A DNA stretch of 9,653 nt, from positions 1 to 9,653 of the forward strand of contig DAOWJX010000021.1 in NCBI GenBank assembly GCA_030640155.1, read 5' to 3'. The translations under genes and the position numbers were made by a program. Each line of letters starts with the position of its first letter. Within the stretch, counting starts at the first letter, position 1. Shown here piece after piece: positions 1-7,965 of this stretch. The DNA comes from Candidatus Aegiribacteria sp. (lineage in GTDB: Bacteria > Fermentibacterota > Fermentibacteria > Fermentibacterales > JCC-6). The notes under the pieces were generated by a model that worked only from the letters and a program-made list of their open reading frames with translations, searched no databases and was not told where the DNA came from.

Positions 1-1566
1 CTTCGAACGGGCCGATTCTGAGTGTATCCGAAACAACTTCGGAATGCAGAGTGAACCATTCAGGTTCATTCCCGCAGCTTGTCCTGTGCCGCTCAATAAA
101 ATCCTCTATCTCGGCCTGACTCTGAAAAGGTGACCGAACACCGCCGCATACGGAGCATATGGGAAATCCGGAGAATGCTTTTCCGGGAGGAACAGCGTCT
201 CCGAATCTCTTGGGACCAAGATTAACAAGCCTCAGCCTCTCCTCATGCAGGAACCGGTAATCGATCGATCCGACAGTACCGTAATAGCCTTCTTCATGCC
301 TTCCCAGAGGTATGACATGCTCAAGAAAAGATACCCGGAACCGATAATCATTCTGATCGTTTATCTGCCCCGCGTCATCAAGGCTTACATCAACCAGCCG
401 AAGTGATCTGACCTGATGCCAGTCAACAGCTCCGCCAATGGTACTCTTAGACGCAGCATCGATCAAACGCCCTGATTCAGGATCGAATTTCATCTCTGCT
501 ATAAGCCGGGAAGTTGAGAATTGCGGATCTTGAGCCTGAAGCCTGTAGAAATCCAGCCTGCTAACCTTGAACTCATTCCCGTTGGCATATATGAGATTCG
601 CCGGTGTGAATTCCCGTATTGCCTGCTGAACGTTTCGGGACAGGTTCATCAGCGGATTAATACATGACGCGGTAACACTGTCTCGGAACAGCGCATAACC
701 GGGAAGCAAACCCTTCCGGGCAAGATAGGAAAGTGTATAGTTCTCCCTGCTCGACCTCCATAGAGCATCCTCCGCGGAGCGGTAGTTCTCCATCCTCCGC
801 CTGTCATCCTTTTCAAGGCGCTCTCCCTTCCGCTCCTTCTCCAGAATCTTGCTTACAATGCTTCTGTATGATTTAACTTCAGACAGTAAACAATCCGCAA
901 CACTCTGCAGATCACGCGGCATTTCAGCGAGCATCGACCGCAACGCGGGTTTTAAAACAACTCCCGCGTACTCCTTCGGCCAGTTCATCAGAAACGTCTT
1001 CTCAAGGCTTTCAAGGAGCTCTTTTTTATGCTCTCGCAAAAGATCGGCAAAGTCCGTGAAATCCTGAACCTCTTCCCTGACAACAGACTTGCCATCATCA
1101 TTCTGTTTTTCAAGATAGGAACGGATATACGTAGGGAACGCCCTTTCAAGGATTTCCTGATCACTTCCGCACAGCCTTCGCAGTTCTGTCAGGATCATTG
1201 AATAGACATGTTTGCGAACGAGCGGACTGTTCTGCATGGAAAAGGATGGTATGCGTACGCTTCCGCTTATCATTTCCGGAGGTCTCGCATAGAAATAGTG
1301 ATCGTGTTTCCGTTTCCTGCAGTATGTGAACACTGCGCCTCTTCTGTGTTTTCGACCTACCCTTCCTCCCCGCTGAGCATAATTCGCGGGTGAAGGGGGA
1401 ACGTTCCGCATCATGACCATCTCAAGCTTGCCTATATCAACACCAAGTTCAAGAGTAGGAGTAGCGACAATGCAGTTGACACTGCCCCCCGCTTTCTTGA
1501 ACTCGGTCTCGGTTTTCTGCCTGTCCGCTCTGGGGAATCTGCATAGATGTTGATGACATGAAGCGG
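1..1566 (-). pseudogene. C-terminal fragment of a DUF1998-type SF2 helicase, 5'-truncated and probably frameshifted
   Basis: An open frame runs on the minus strand from the mcrC stop to the window edge, about 520 codons. It encodes the second half of a superfamily 2 helicase. Motif V (ATPTLELGVDIG) is at 1465-1430. The segment RNVPPSPANYAQRGGRVGR follows, with motif VI (QRGGRVGR) at 1375-1352. A long helical stretch follows, then segments such as GLLPGYALFRD and FTPANLIYANGNEF. The end is a zinc-type pattern: CSVCGG at 157-140 and HRTSC at 88-74 (C-x2-C...H-x3-C). This order fits helicases carrying a DUF1998 domain (MrfA-like, or the large helicases of Druantia and DISARM-type systems); I cannot pick one. 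The Walker A, DEAH and upstream motifs are absent, and mcrC occupies that position. No start codon precedes motif V in this frame. Upstream of about 1530 the homology-like text (HVINIYADSPER, 1560-1525) is in the next frame, implying a one-base loss, perhaps in the T4 run at 1513-1516. It cannot be an active helicase as drawn. The 3' end lies outside the window. Confidence 0.8.
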
Positions 1567-1570
1567 TCAG

Positions 1571-2830
1571 CTACATAGCTACCTGCTTCTTTTGAATACT
1601 TCCTTGAAAACCATCCATCGCTGTCATGCCGAATCTCTCATCCATCCCTGAAAACAGATCCCGCAGAAACTCGTTACCCGCCAAATCCAGGTCATTATCA
1701 AGATCGAAGGTGAGACTTCTCACATGGATATCACCTACCATGATATCAACGGGTTTTTCCAGTTTAACTGGATAAATAAGTATCGCTTCCCCGCAACCCT
1801 TGAGTTCTGCGTATGCAACAACCTGATTGATATCATCGTTTGAGGGTTTTCCTGAATCGGGCCATTTGTATTTCGTATCGAGAACTGCAACGCTATTACC
1901 GTACACATCATACAAAACCAGGTCAATGAGCCAGGTAACAGGTCCTCTTCGTACTCTGCTCTGTGTATCCACCCTGAGATTGGTTTTGTTCTCTATCTCT
2001 TTCTTCATCCAGTTAGCAACGCACTTCTCGAACAGAGCAGCCATATCAACCAGGAATGGGGGCATCTGTCTTGTTCCCAATGCCATTTCAGGCCCGATAC
2101 TGTCCAGGAAGAAACCGCACAGACCATGCATTTGGGCATAATCATTATTCAACCTTGTGTACTGCCTGCCCCGACAGTCATTGCCGGTAAACGATTCAAG
2201 TGAGCAGACGGAAAGCATGGTTCTGTATGCATGCCTGACGGCGGTAAGGAATCTGTCAGAACACATACCTGCCCTGAGAATACAAAACAAAGTCCAGAGA
2301 ATTATCTGATTATCCTCAACATCTGCCGTATGTTCCTGGAATTCACATTCTATCTTGACCTCCCAGGGCCGGCGGATCATCGATCTTATATCCAACCTGC
2401 CACGCACATAAGGCAGTGCTTCCTTCCTGTCCACATAGGTTCTATACAATCCCCTGCGGCTTCTCTGCAGAATTCTCCTTGCCAGCATACCGGCAAGTCC
2501 TTCAAACATCTCCTTTATCTCGCCCACTTCAACACTCCCATCGAGTGTGCTGAACTCCCAAGAACTTAGATTGTAGGCGATATCGATCATTCTGAAGAGC
2601 TTTCGAACGGAGACCTTGGGTCTGATTTCCAGCAGCATATCTGACCCGAATGGAATAAACCCGACCCATCCCTTAGAAGTGATCTGCCATTTATCCTCTG
2701 TCCTGGGTGATGGAAACTGCAGATCGAGTCTCCTGGAATGAGTAGACCACAATCCGAGCGCAGCATCCTCTGATAATGCTGCCCGATCCAATTCGAATCG
2801 TTCATACTCTACGAGAGTATGCGTTCTCAT
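1571..2830 (-). CDS. mcrC: McrC-family nuclease subunit of a McrBC modification-dependent restriction system
   Basis: This 419-aa protein matches the McrC family throughout. The N-terminal part contains LEIRPKV, GLYRTYVDRKEALPYVRGRLD-like text and EHTADVEDNQIILWTL, all typical of the domain that docks on the McrB ring. The C-terminal part is a PD-(D/E)xK nuclease: Asp303 in WLIDLVLY, then Asp318 and Lys320 in VLDTKYK, with QVVAYAE in the following helix. In the characterised E. coli system McrC cuts DNA after McrB has bound modified sites and translocated using GTP; it has little activity alone. The ATG at 2828-2830 is 7 bp beyond the mcrB stop and has a GAGG site at 2841-2844, so the two genes are almost certainly co-translated. 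The length exceeds that of E. coli McrC (about 350 aa). The last 10-15 residues (ending QKKQVAM) look non-conserved and abut the helicase fragment, so the native C-terminus may have been altered at that junction. The nuclease residues lie well before it and appear intact. Confidence 0.93.
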   Translation of the reverse strand: MRTHTLVEYERFELDRAALSEDAALGLWSTHSRRLDLQFPSPRTEDKWQITSKGWVGFIPFGSDMLLEIRPKVSVRKLFRMIDIAYNLSSWEFSTLDGSVEVGEIKEMFEGLAGMLARRILQRSRRGLYRTYVDRKEALPYVRGRLDIRSMIRRPWEVKIECEFQEHTADVEDNQIILWTLFCILRAGMCSDRFLTAVRHAYRTMLSVCSLESFTGNDCRGRQYTRLNNDYAQMHGLCGFFLDSIGPEMALGTRQMPPFLVDMAALFEKCVANWMKKEIENKTNLRVDTQSRVRRGPVTWLIDLVLYDVYGNSVAVLDTKYKWPDSGKPSNDDINQVVAYAELKGCGEAILIYPVKLEKPVDIMVGDIHVRSLTFDLDNDLDLAGNEFLRDLFSGMDERFGMTAMDGFQGSIQKKQVAM

Positions 2831-2837
2831 GATGACT

Positions 2838-5800
2838 TTACCTCAGTATCCTGTCACGGACTTTTACCCACGTGAACTGTTCAGCCTGATCAGGCCTGTC
2901 AAAGAAATACTCCATCAGGTACGGCTCTATCTCAAGCTGCCAGATAACCTCGATGTTCTCACTCAGCTCTTCATCAAGAAAAAATGTGATACCAACTGAA
3001 TAGTTACTGTCGTTAATGGCAACATTCACTTCCTCAAGTACGGAGATCAAACCTTCCGTATCAAAGCCGGTATTCTCCCTCTCATGATACTTGCTGAGAA
3101 CCTGGTAATCCGGGAATAGCTGAATGAAGGCAAATCGACGGCGCAACGCATGATCTACAAGAGCAATTGATCTGTCCGCCGTGTTCATGGTTCCGATGAT
3201 GTATACATTGCCTGGTATAGAGAATGAGGATCCGCCGGCAAGAGGAGTACTGTAGTCCCTGTACTCCAGAAGGTACATCAGCTCACCGAATACCCGGGAG
3301 AGATTCGCCCTGTTGATCTCATCAATAATCAGTACACATTCACCTTCAACAGCTCTTGCCTTTCGGCAGAAATCCATGAACCTGCCTGAGATCATCCTGT
3401 ACTCCAGGCTTCCATCAGCTTTTCGAGTCGGACGAAGTCCCTGCATGAAATCCTCATAGGAATAACTCGGATGGAACTGAATCAGGTCTACAAATCCATT
3501 TCCTTCACCGATGATATGCTGTGCAAGCAACCGGGCAATATAGGTCTTGCCTGTTCCGGGAGGTCCGAAGAAAACTCCCTGTCTCTTTCGAACAATCGCA
3601 CGAACCCACCTGTCCACCTGATCCTCAGTAAACCCGGTTATCTCAGACAGCTCCTCAATGGTAAGCGGCTGATTCTCTTCTTCCTCAAGTTCTACTCCCA
3701 TCTGATAATCTCTGATCAATGGAAGTGGATCATCTGATATTGCCAGATATACAAGAGGGAATACAAGGCTGAACGCAGCAACAATCCGATCAACCAGTTC
3801 ATCCCGGCTTAATCCAGGCAGTTCTCCTGTATTAACTGCGGAATAAACTTTAATTCCGGAGGATTCCACTTCATCAAGCCACTCTGTGACATTACTGAGA
3901 TTTGAATTACCGAATCGAACGCCCTCAATGTTATCAAGCTCAAGCAATATTTTCTTCAGAGAACTTAGATTTCCTCTGCAGTTAGTGATGAAAGCCTGGC
4001 GCTGAATATTGCCGTACTCTCCAATGTAGAATCCGAATGTCAGTTCATCATGATCCAGAGAAGCATAGAGCTGAGCATCCTCCATTCGTTTTCCACCTGC
4101 GGGATAAGTGGCTCCCCAGATAAAGTCCCAGGCACCACCCCTGCCATAATCATTCTTGAGTATCCTCGAAAAGAGATTTCGCTTTGTTTCCATCACTTCA
4201 GTTATTTGAATCGGCAGCGATTCTATTACCGACATGAACATTTCCTTGAAAGGTTCAATAAGATTACTCCTGAAACTCTCAATTTCAGATTTGTAGAAAT
4301 CCCTGGTTGGATTCCTGTGCAGTTCTTCAAGAAGACGAACCGTCTCCAATGAGAAGTAACAGGCAGACTCAACAACTTCATCTACAACCTTATCATCCTG
4401 CATAAGAGCCTCAATAGATGCGAACTTCTCCCTGTCCAGTCGTACAAGTGTCTTTCTCCACCCTCCCTGCTCTACAGGGAATGGTGTAGTGCTTATCCAT
4501 TCAACAGGTATTCTGTGGCCATGCCTTACATCCGGTTTAAAAAAGTAAGAGCCTGTTACAGTACCGATGCCGAGAACCTCAGTTGTTCCCTTGTTGGCAA
4601 CGATATAGTCGCCTTCCTGAATCTGTCTGGCAAACTTCCATACCTGGTCTGCCCCGCTCTTGGTCCAGTCCTCATGCTTCTCAACAAGAGCATTCCTTCG
4701 CTCTTCGTATTCAGCTCTGCTGATGCCGCTGATATCTCCAAGATCATCCCAACCGATAGCGATGAAACCACCATCCCTGCAGGCTTCCCAATTCCAGGCC
4801 TGGGATCCAGGAGCGATTTTCCAGTACTGAGTCTTCTTCAGATTCAGCATCTTAACAGCAACAAGCCAGTGACAGAACATGTCAAAGACATCAGAGGAGT
4901 ACTCAAAACCCTCAATATCCAGAAGATCATCACCAAGCTCACATACAATCTGGTGAACACGCTGATTTGCATATGAATACTGCGCCAGGGATGAATTCGC
5001 TTTCCTGCCGGTCAGATACTCCACAGTTTTCAGAACCTTGCTGTTTACCAGTACATACCATTCAGGCCGAAGCGCGTTGAGAATGGGTGAGATAAAACCT
5101 GACTGCAAGCCTTTTGAATATGGAAGGTCTGTAAATTCCTTGATCGCTGAACCAAGATTGTCTTCTGATTCATCACATGAGACGATCAGCTTCAACAATG
5201 CCCGCGCTATCAACGGCCACGAATCACTTGAAGTCCACCCGGCACCCTCGAACCATGATCTGATATCTCCATGTATTACAGGAGCAACACAGATCCATGC
5301 ATTTTTCTCAACATTGGCCGAAGTATTTGAGTATGGCAGAAGACCTAAAAGAACCTTATCAGTAATATCCAATCCAGCAGCCTTATCAGACAAAATATCC
5401 AAATAGTTCTCCCTGCCCTGCAAGCGGCTGCTTAAATAGATCTCCTGATGCTCCTGCCCCTCTTCACTTCCAGGATAGGTATCAAGAAACTCCCGAAAAA
5501 GAACCTGAAACTCTTCAGCCTTTCCAGGAGCGAAGACCGATTTGCTTTCTTCTGCAACCCGAGCTACAACCCATATGAAACTCTGGATATCCACCATGTC
5601 ACGTGGAGAATACTCAGACAGTTCATTCTTCAATCTGTTCGCAATATCCAGGATGCTTGAGTAAATACCCGCATCCGGTGTACTGTGGTAAATATCCGGA
5701 TATCCCACAAATATCAGAAATTCACGAGTCGTACTGGGTTTAATGAAATACTCAGTTTCAGGATGGAGAATGAAAAGGAAGTATGTCGGAAACGTCCACT

Positions 5801-6692
5801 GGTTCGGAAGATTATTCGATACAACATATGCAAGATACTTTTCAAGACGTTCTTTCACATCTGCTTCACCATACAACAGCTCAATTAACGAAGTATAGAA
5901 TGACTGCTTATCCAAATTTTCCTGGTAGAGGATTCCCAGGTCTCCCTGCATAGGGACAGAACGGTAAAGAAGATTGTTATCCTTTCCTATTGTATCAAAT
6001 CTCTTCTCAAGTTCATCGTAATCCTGCTGTACAAGCAATCCCCTGAGTGTTTCTTCATTCAAAAGAATCTTTGCCTTCTCAATGGTTTCCCATTTATAGG
6101 TTATCTCATCTTTCTCGAAGCCTGGATCTCTGAATGAACTCCATCCCGGAAATCTCTGTCTGATCTTTTCGACTAAAAGATCAATTACCATATAATCTGG
6201 TTTAGAAAGTTCTTCGCCGATCTCCGATTCAATGTATTCCAAGGCACTACTGTTATGATGATTAAAGAAAATAATCCTGCGGGAAGTATCCCTGTATCTG
6301 TTGAACGCGGATAGACGTGCTGGTTTCAATTCATCCCTGTACTTGAAAAAATCATCGATGCTAAGTCCCACAAACTGGATTTCAGGATATTTAGTCAATT
6401 GCCAATCAGGTTCATCATGAATAAGAGCCTGAAGTGCTGGAGAACTTAACTTCGAAGTATCAACAAGAAGGTCTACCTGACTCGGAGTAAGCATGATGAA
6501 AATAGGGCTGTTAATAAGTAATCTGATCCCTGACTTCTGATCCTTCGGCAAAGTAACGCACCAGCTTGCTGGATTGTTGTCATTCGCAAGCTTGATGAAT
6601 TCCGCAATGTCTTCAAAGAGGAGTTTTCGAATGTTTCTGTCTGGTAGGATTTTGTCTATTTCAATAATGATTTGTTCCTTGGATTTGCTCAT
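2838..6692 (-). CDS. mcrB: Long McrB-type AAA+ GTPase with EVE reader domain
   Basis: A 1284-aa protein from the ATG at 6690-6692. The C-terminal quarter is a McrB AAA+ domain: Walker A GPPGTGKT (1043-1050), Walker B VLIIDEINRAN with Asp1124-Glu1125, the McrB signature MNTADRS (1169-1175), and HALRRRFAF just after it. McrB proteins bind GTP, form rings and drive DNA translocation for McrC. Residues about 622-760 resemble an EVE domain (PUA/YTH-like fold, reader of modified bases): YWKIAPG, then GFIAIGWDDLGDI, EGDYIVANKGTTEVLGIGTV and RIPVEW. Residues 1-560 and about 790-920 (with FIWGATYPAGGKRMEDA around Trp859) are unassigned. The first contains FPGWSSFRDPGFEKDEITYK and two look-alike segments near 299-325 and 535-560. 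E. coli McrB is only about 465 aa, so this is a much larger fusion form. A TTG start at 6702-6704 would add four residues; ATG is preferred because GGGA lies 6 nt upstream and the TGA of a preceding frame overlaps it. The GTPase assignment is firm, EVE probable, and the bound modification unknown. Confidence 0.93.
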   Translation of the reverse strand: MSKSKEQIIIEIDKILPDRNIRKLLFEDIAEFIKLANDNNPASWCVTLPKDQKSGIRLLINSPIFIMLTPSQVDLLVDTSKLSSPALQALIHDEPDWQLTKYPEIQFVGLSIDDFFKYRDELKPARLSAFNRYRDTSRRIIFFNHHNSSALEYIESEIGEELSKPDYMVIDLLVEKIRQRFPGWSSFRDPGFEKDEITYKWETIEKAKILLNEETLRGLLVQQDYDELEKRFDTIGKDNNLLYRSVPMQGDLGILYQENLDKQSFYTSLIELLYGEADVKERLEKYLAYVVSNNLPNQWTFPTYFLFILHPETEYFIKPSTTREFLIFVGYPDIYHSTPDAGIYSSILDIANRLKNELSEYSPRDMVDIQSFIWVVARVAEESKSVFAPGKAEEFQVLFREFLDTYPGSEEGQEHQEIYLSSRLQGRENYLDILSDKAAGLDITDKVLLGLLPYSNTSANVEKNAWICVAPVIHGDIRSWFEGAGWTSSDSWPLIARALLKLIVSCDESEDNLGSAIKEFTDLPYSKGLQSGFISPILNALRPEWYVLVNSKVLKTVEYLTGRKANSSLAQYSYANQRVHQIVCELGDDLLDIEGFEYSSDVFDMFCHWLVAVKMLNLKKTQYWKIAPGSQAWNWEACRDGGFIAIGWDDLGDISGISRAEYEERRNALVEKHEDWTKSGADQVWKFARQIQEGDYIVANKGTTEVLGIGTVTGSYFFKPDVRHGHRIPVEWISTTPFPVEQGGWRKTLVRLDREKFASIEALMQDDKVVDEVVESACYFSLETVRLLEELHRNPTRDFYKSEIESFRSNLIEPFKEMFMSVIESLPIQITEVMETKRNLFSRILKNDYGRGGAWDFIWGATYPAGGKRMEDAQLYASLDHDELTFGFYIGEYGNIQRQAFITNCRGNLSSLKKILLELDNIEGVRFGNSNLSNVTEWLDEVESSGIKVYSAVNTGELPGLSRDELVDRIVAAFSLVFPLVYLAISDDPLPLIRDYQMGVELEEEENQPLTIEELSEITGFTEDQVDRWVRAIVRKRQGVFFGPPGTGKTYIARLLAQHIIGEGNGFVDLIQFHPSYSYEDFMQGLRPTRKADGSLEYRMISGRFMDFCRKARAVEGECVLIIDEINRANLSRVFGELMYLLEYRDYSTPLAGGSSFSIPGNVYIIGTMNTADRSIALVDHALRRRFAFIQLFPDYQVLSKYHERENTGFDTEGLISVLEEVNVAINDSNYSVGITFFLDEELSENIEVIWQLEIEPYLMEYFFDRPDQAEQFTWVKVRDRILR
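2841..2844 (-). promoter_or_regulatory. Ribosome binding site of mcrC
   Basis: GAGG on the minus strand lies 10 nt before the mcrC ATG and inside the last codons of mcrB (CTG AGG TAA). This supports the 2830 start and points to translational coupling, so McrB and McrC are made together. Confidence 0.6.
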
Positions 6693-6802
6693 CACATGTC
6701 CCAATCACTTATAAGAGGTTCTTCAGGGATATTCATTTCCATCTTACTTCTACATTCTGTGGCATCTACTTGATCAGGTTCTATTCTATTTGAAATTAAG
6801 CA
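6692..6802 (-). pseudogene. Apparent 3' remnant of a lost gene in front of mcrB
   Basis: The gap between the HEPN gene and mcrB holds an open frame of 36 codons ending in TGA at 6692-6694. The stop overlaps the mcrB ATG by one base (TGATG), the classic arrangement of coupled operon genes. Its reading, ending IPEEPLISDWDM, looks like an ordinary acidic protein tail. The frame is closed upstream by a TAG inside the end of the HEPN gene, so the rest is missing. Read simply, a gene that used to precede mcrB was replaced by the AT-rich module now upstream, leaving its last codons. An alternative is a 16-codon leader peptide from the ATG at 6740-6742, though its ribosome site is poor. No clear promoter or terminator hairpin was seen in this gap. 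Confidence 0.4.
6699..6702 (-). promoter_or_regulatory. Weak ribosome binding site deciding the mcrB ATG
   Basis: GGGA on the minus strand sits 6 nt before the ATG at 6690-6692. It overlaps the alternative TTG codon (6702-6704), so that TTG has no ribosome site of its own at proper spacing. The site is weak; translation may depend on ribosomes ending at the overlapping TGA (6692-6694). Confidence 0.4.
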
Positions 6803-7962
6803 CTATTAGCATTAGTAAATATGATACCTATTATTTTTGGTTTAACTGGATGTGGATAAATATGCTCTTGTATCCAAGCCACAATATCGTCAAGTTGTGA
6901 TGTGTTTGCTCCTATTCGACTTGGAGTGTAGATTACCCCTACTTCAACCGTTGATGCAGTGAATGCTATTTTATTATATATATATGGTAGTGGAATACAA
7001 GAGCGTGAAACTCCAAATTCATCTTTGATTATCTTTGGTACGCTAAAAACATTCTGCCTTGGTTCGAATTCGATCTCTTCAATAATTATGCTTTCCGTGT
7101 CTGCTTCCCAATGAGCAATGATTTGCTTGACCGTAGTCTCCTTATCTTCCATTATGTTATTACTATATGATAAAGTTAATACTAACTGTTTAAACCCAAT
7201 GAATGTCGATGTGAGAATTCCACACATATATTCATCTATTTCATTATTACATATTTTTAGCATTTCAAATAAATTGCTAACTCCCCAAGGCCATGATTCA
7301 CCACGACGTGTATATTCTTGTTTTACATTGTAATTTTTTTCTAAAGTACATTTACTTAGTATATGTCTATGCATTTCTTGAGTGATTACATATTCAGAAT
7401 TGACATCATTTCCTTCGAAAACCTTACCGTCATATAATGCATCCGCTTCGTGGGCAAATACATTCCGTATGCAATATGAAACACCTATTGGCCATCCATA
7501 AGCTACTTTTGCGAGATCAGCATCAATGGCGCTTACAATTACTTCTTTTTCTTTAGAACTCAATATTGATTTCACAAGCCTAAAGTGGTTGGATGGGTTA
7601 ATATAATGTCCATATGAACACCTAAAATAACTAAGAGCCTCAGATATTAAATCATACAATATCCATGTAATTCCTGTATATGATTGGAATGAGAGTGTTC
7701 TTGCAATATAATATGGTAAATGTTGTCCATTCCACTCGACTTCATTAGTACTACTGTCAGCATTCTCAACAAGACTTTCTAAAATTCTCTCGCTTTGATT
7801 TCTCGTTGGAATACATTGTTTTGCGCGTTCCAAGTTTCTACGTGCATATTCACATTTCTTCTTTACATCACCATAGTTTAAAATGGAGTTAATACTATGA
7901 TGTGATGATAACACCATTGTTATGGTTTCAATTGCAGTATCGATACTTTCAGATATGTTCAT
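6796..7962 (-). CDS. Putative HEPN-domain protein (candidate RNase)
   Basis: A 388-aa protein of no family I can name. The key feature is RNVFAH at residues 166-171 in the helical setting VSYCIRNVFAHEADAL. This is R-x4-H with a polar residue after Arg, the catalytic signature of HEPN RNases found in toxin-antitoxin, abortive infection and Cas13-type effectors. Upstream helices include ARTLSFQSYTGITWILYDLISEAL; such all-helical text before the motif fits a HEPN bundle. The C-terminal 100 residues (KIAFTASTVEVGVIYTPSRIG, ending KPKIIGIIFTNANSA) look beta-rich and unassigned. No signal peptide or membrane segment is evident, so it is probably cytoplasmic. The ATG is 3 bp after the preceding gene's stop, with GAGG 11 nt upstream, so the two are one transcription and translation unit. 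The gene is strikingly AT-rich (14/60 and 20/60 G+C in two sampled lines) against mcrB, suggesting separate acquisition. The coding call is strong, HEPN likely, RNase activity inferred. Confidence 0.75.
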   Translation of the reverse strand: MNISESIDTAIETITMVLSSHHSINSILNYGDVKKKCEYARRNLERAKQCIPTRNQSERILESLVENADSSTNEVEWNGQHLPYYIARTLSFQSYTGITWILYDLISEALSYFRCSYGHYINPSNHFRLVKSILSSKEKEVIVSAIDADLAKVAYGWPIGVSYCIRNVFAHEADALYDGKVFEGNDVNSEYVITQEMHRHILSKCTLEKNYNVKQEYTRRGESWPWGVSNLFEMLKICNNEIDEYMCGILTSTFIGFKQLVLTLSYSNNIMEDKETTVKQIIAHWEADTESIIIEEIEFEPRQNVFSVPKIIKDEFGVSRSCIPLPYIYNKIAFTASTVEVGVIYTPSRIGANTSQLDDIVAWIQEHIYPHPVKPKIIGIIFTNANSA

Positions 7963-7965
7963 AAA

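Noticed and set aside
1571..1573. Amber readthrough producing an McrC-helicase fusion, since the frames coincide
   Set aside because: Coincidence of frame has a one in three chance. The helicase piece lacks its ATPase motifs and seems frameshifted just downstream, so a scar is the simpler reading.
1569..1582. Direct repeat AGCTAC-AT-AGCTAC at the mcrC stop as a possible integration or recombination site
   Set aside because: Six bases repeated two bases apart is too short to separate from chance, and no copy was found at the other module boundary.
4515..4976. 153-codon open frame on the + strand
   Set aside because: It lies wholly inside mcrB on the opposite strand, where the frame encodes the recognisable EVE region. 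Its own translation shows no family features. The other + strand frames (for example 849-1067, 1827-2141, 5038-5406) are likewise shadows of minus-strand genes.
6968..6985. TATATATA run as a promoter or AT-rich regulatory element
   Set aside because: It falls inside the HEPN coding region, where it encodes Tyr-Ile-Tyr-Asn, and no well-spaced -35/-10 pair was found.
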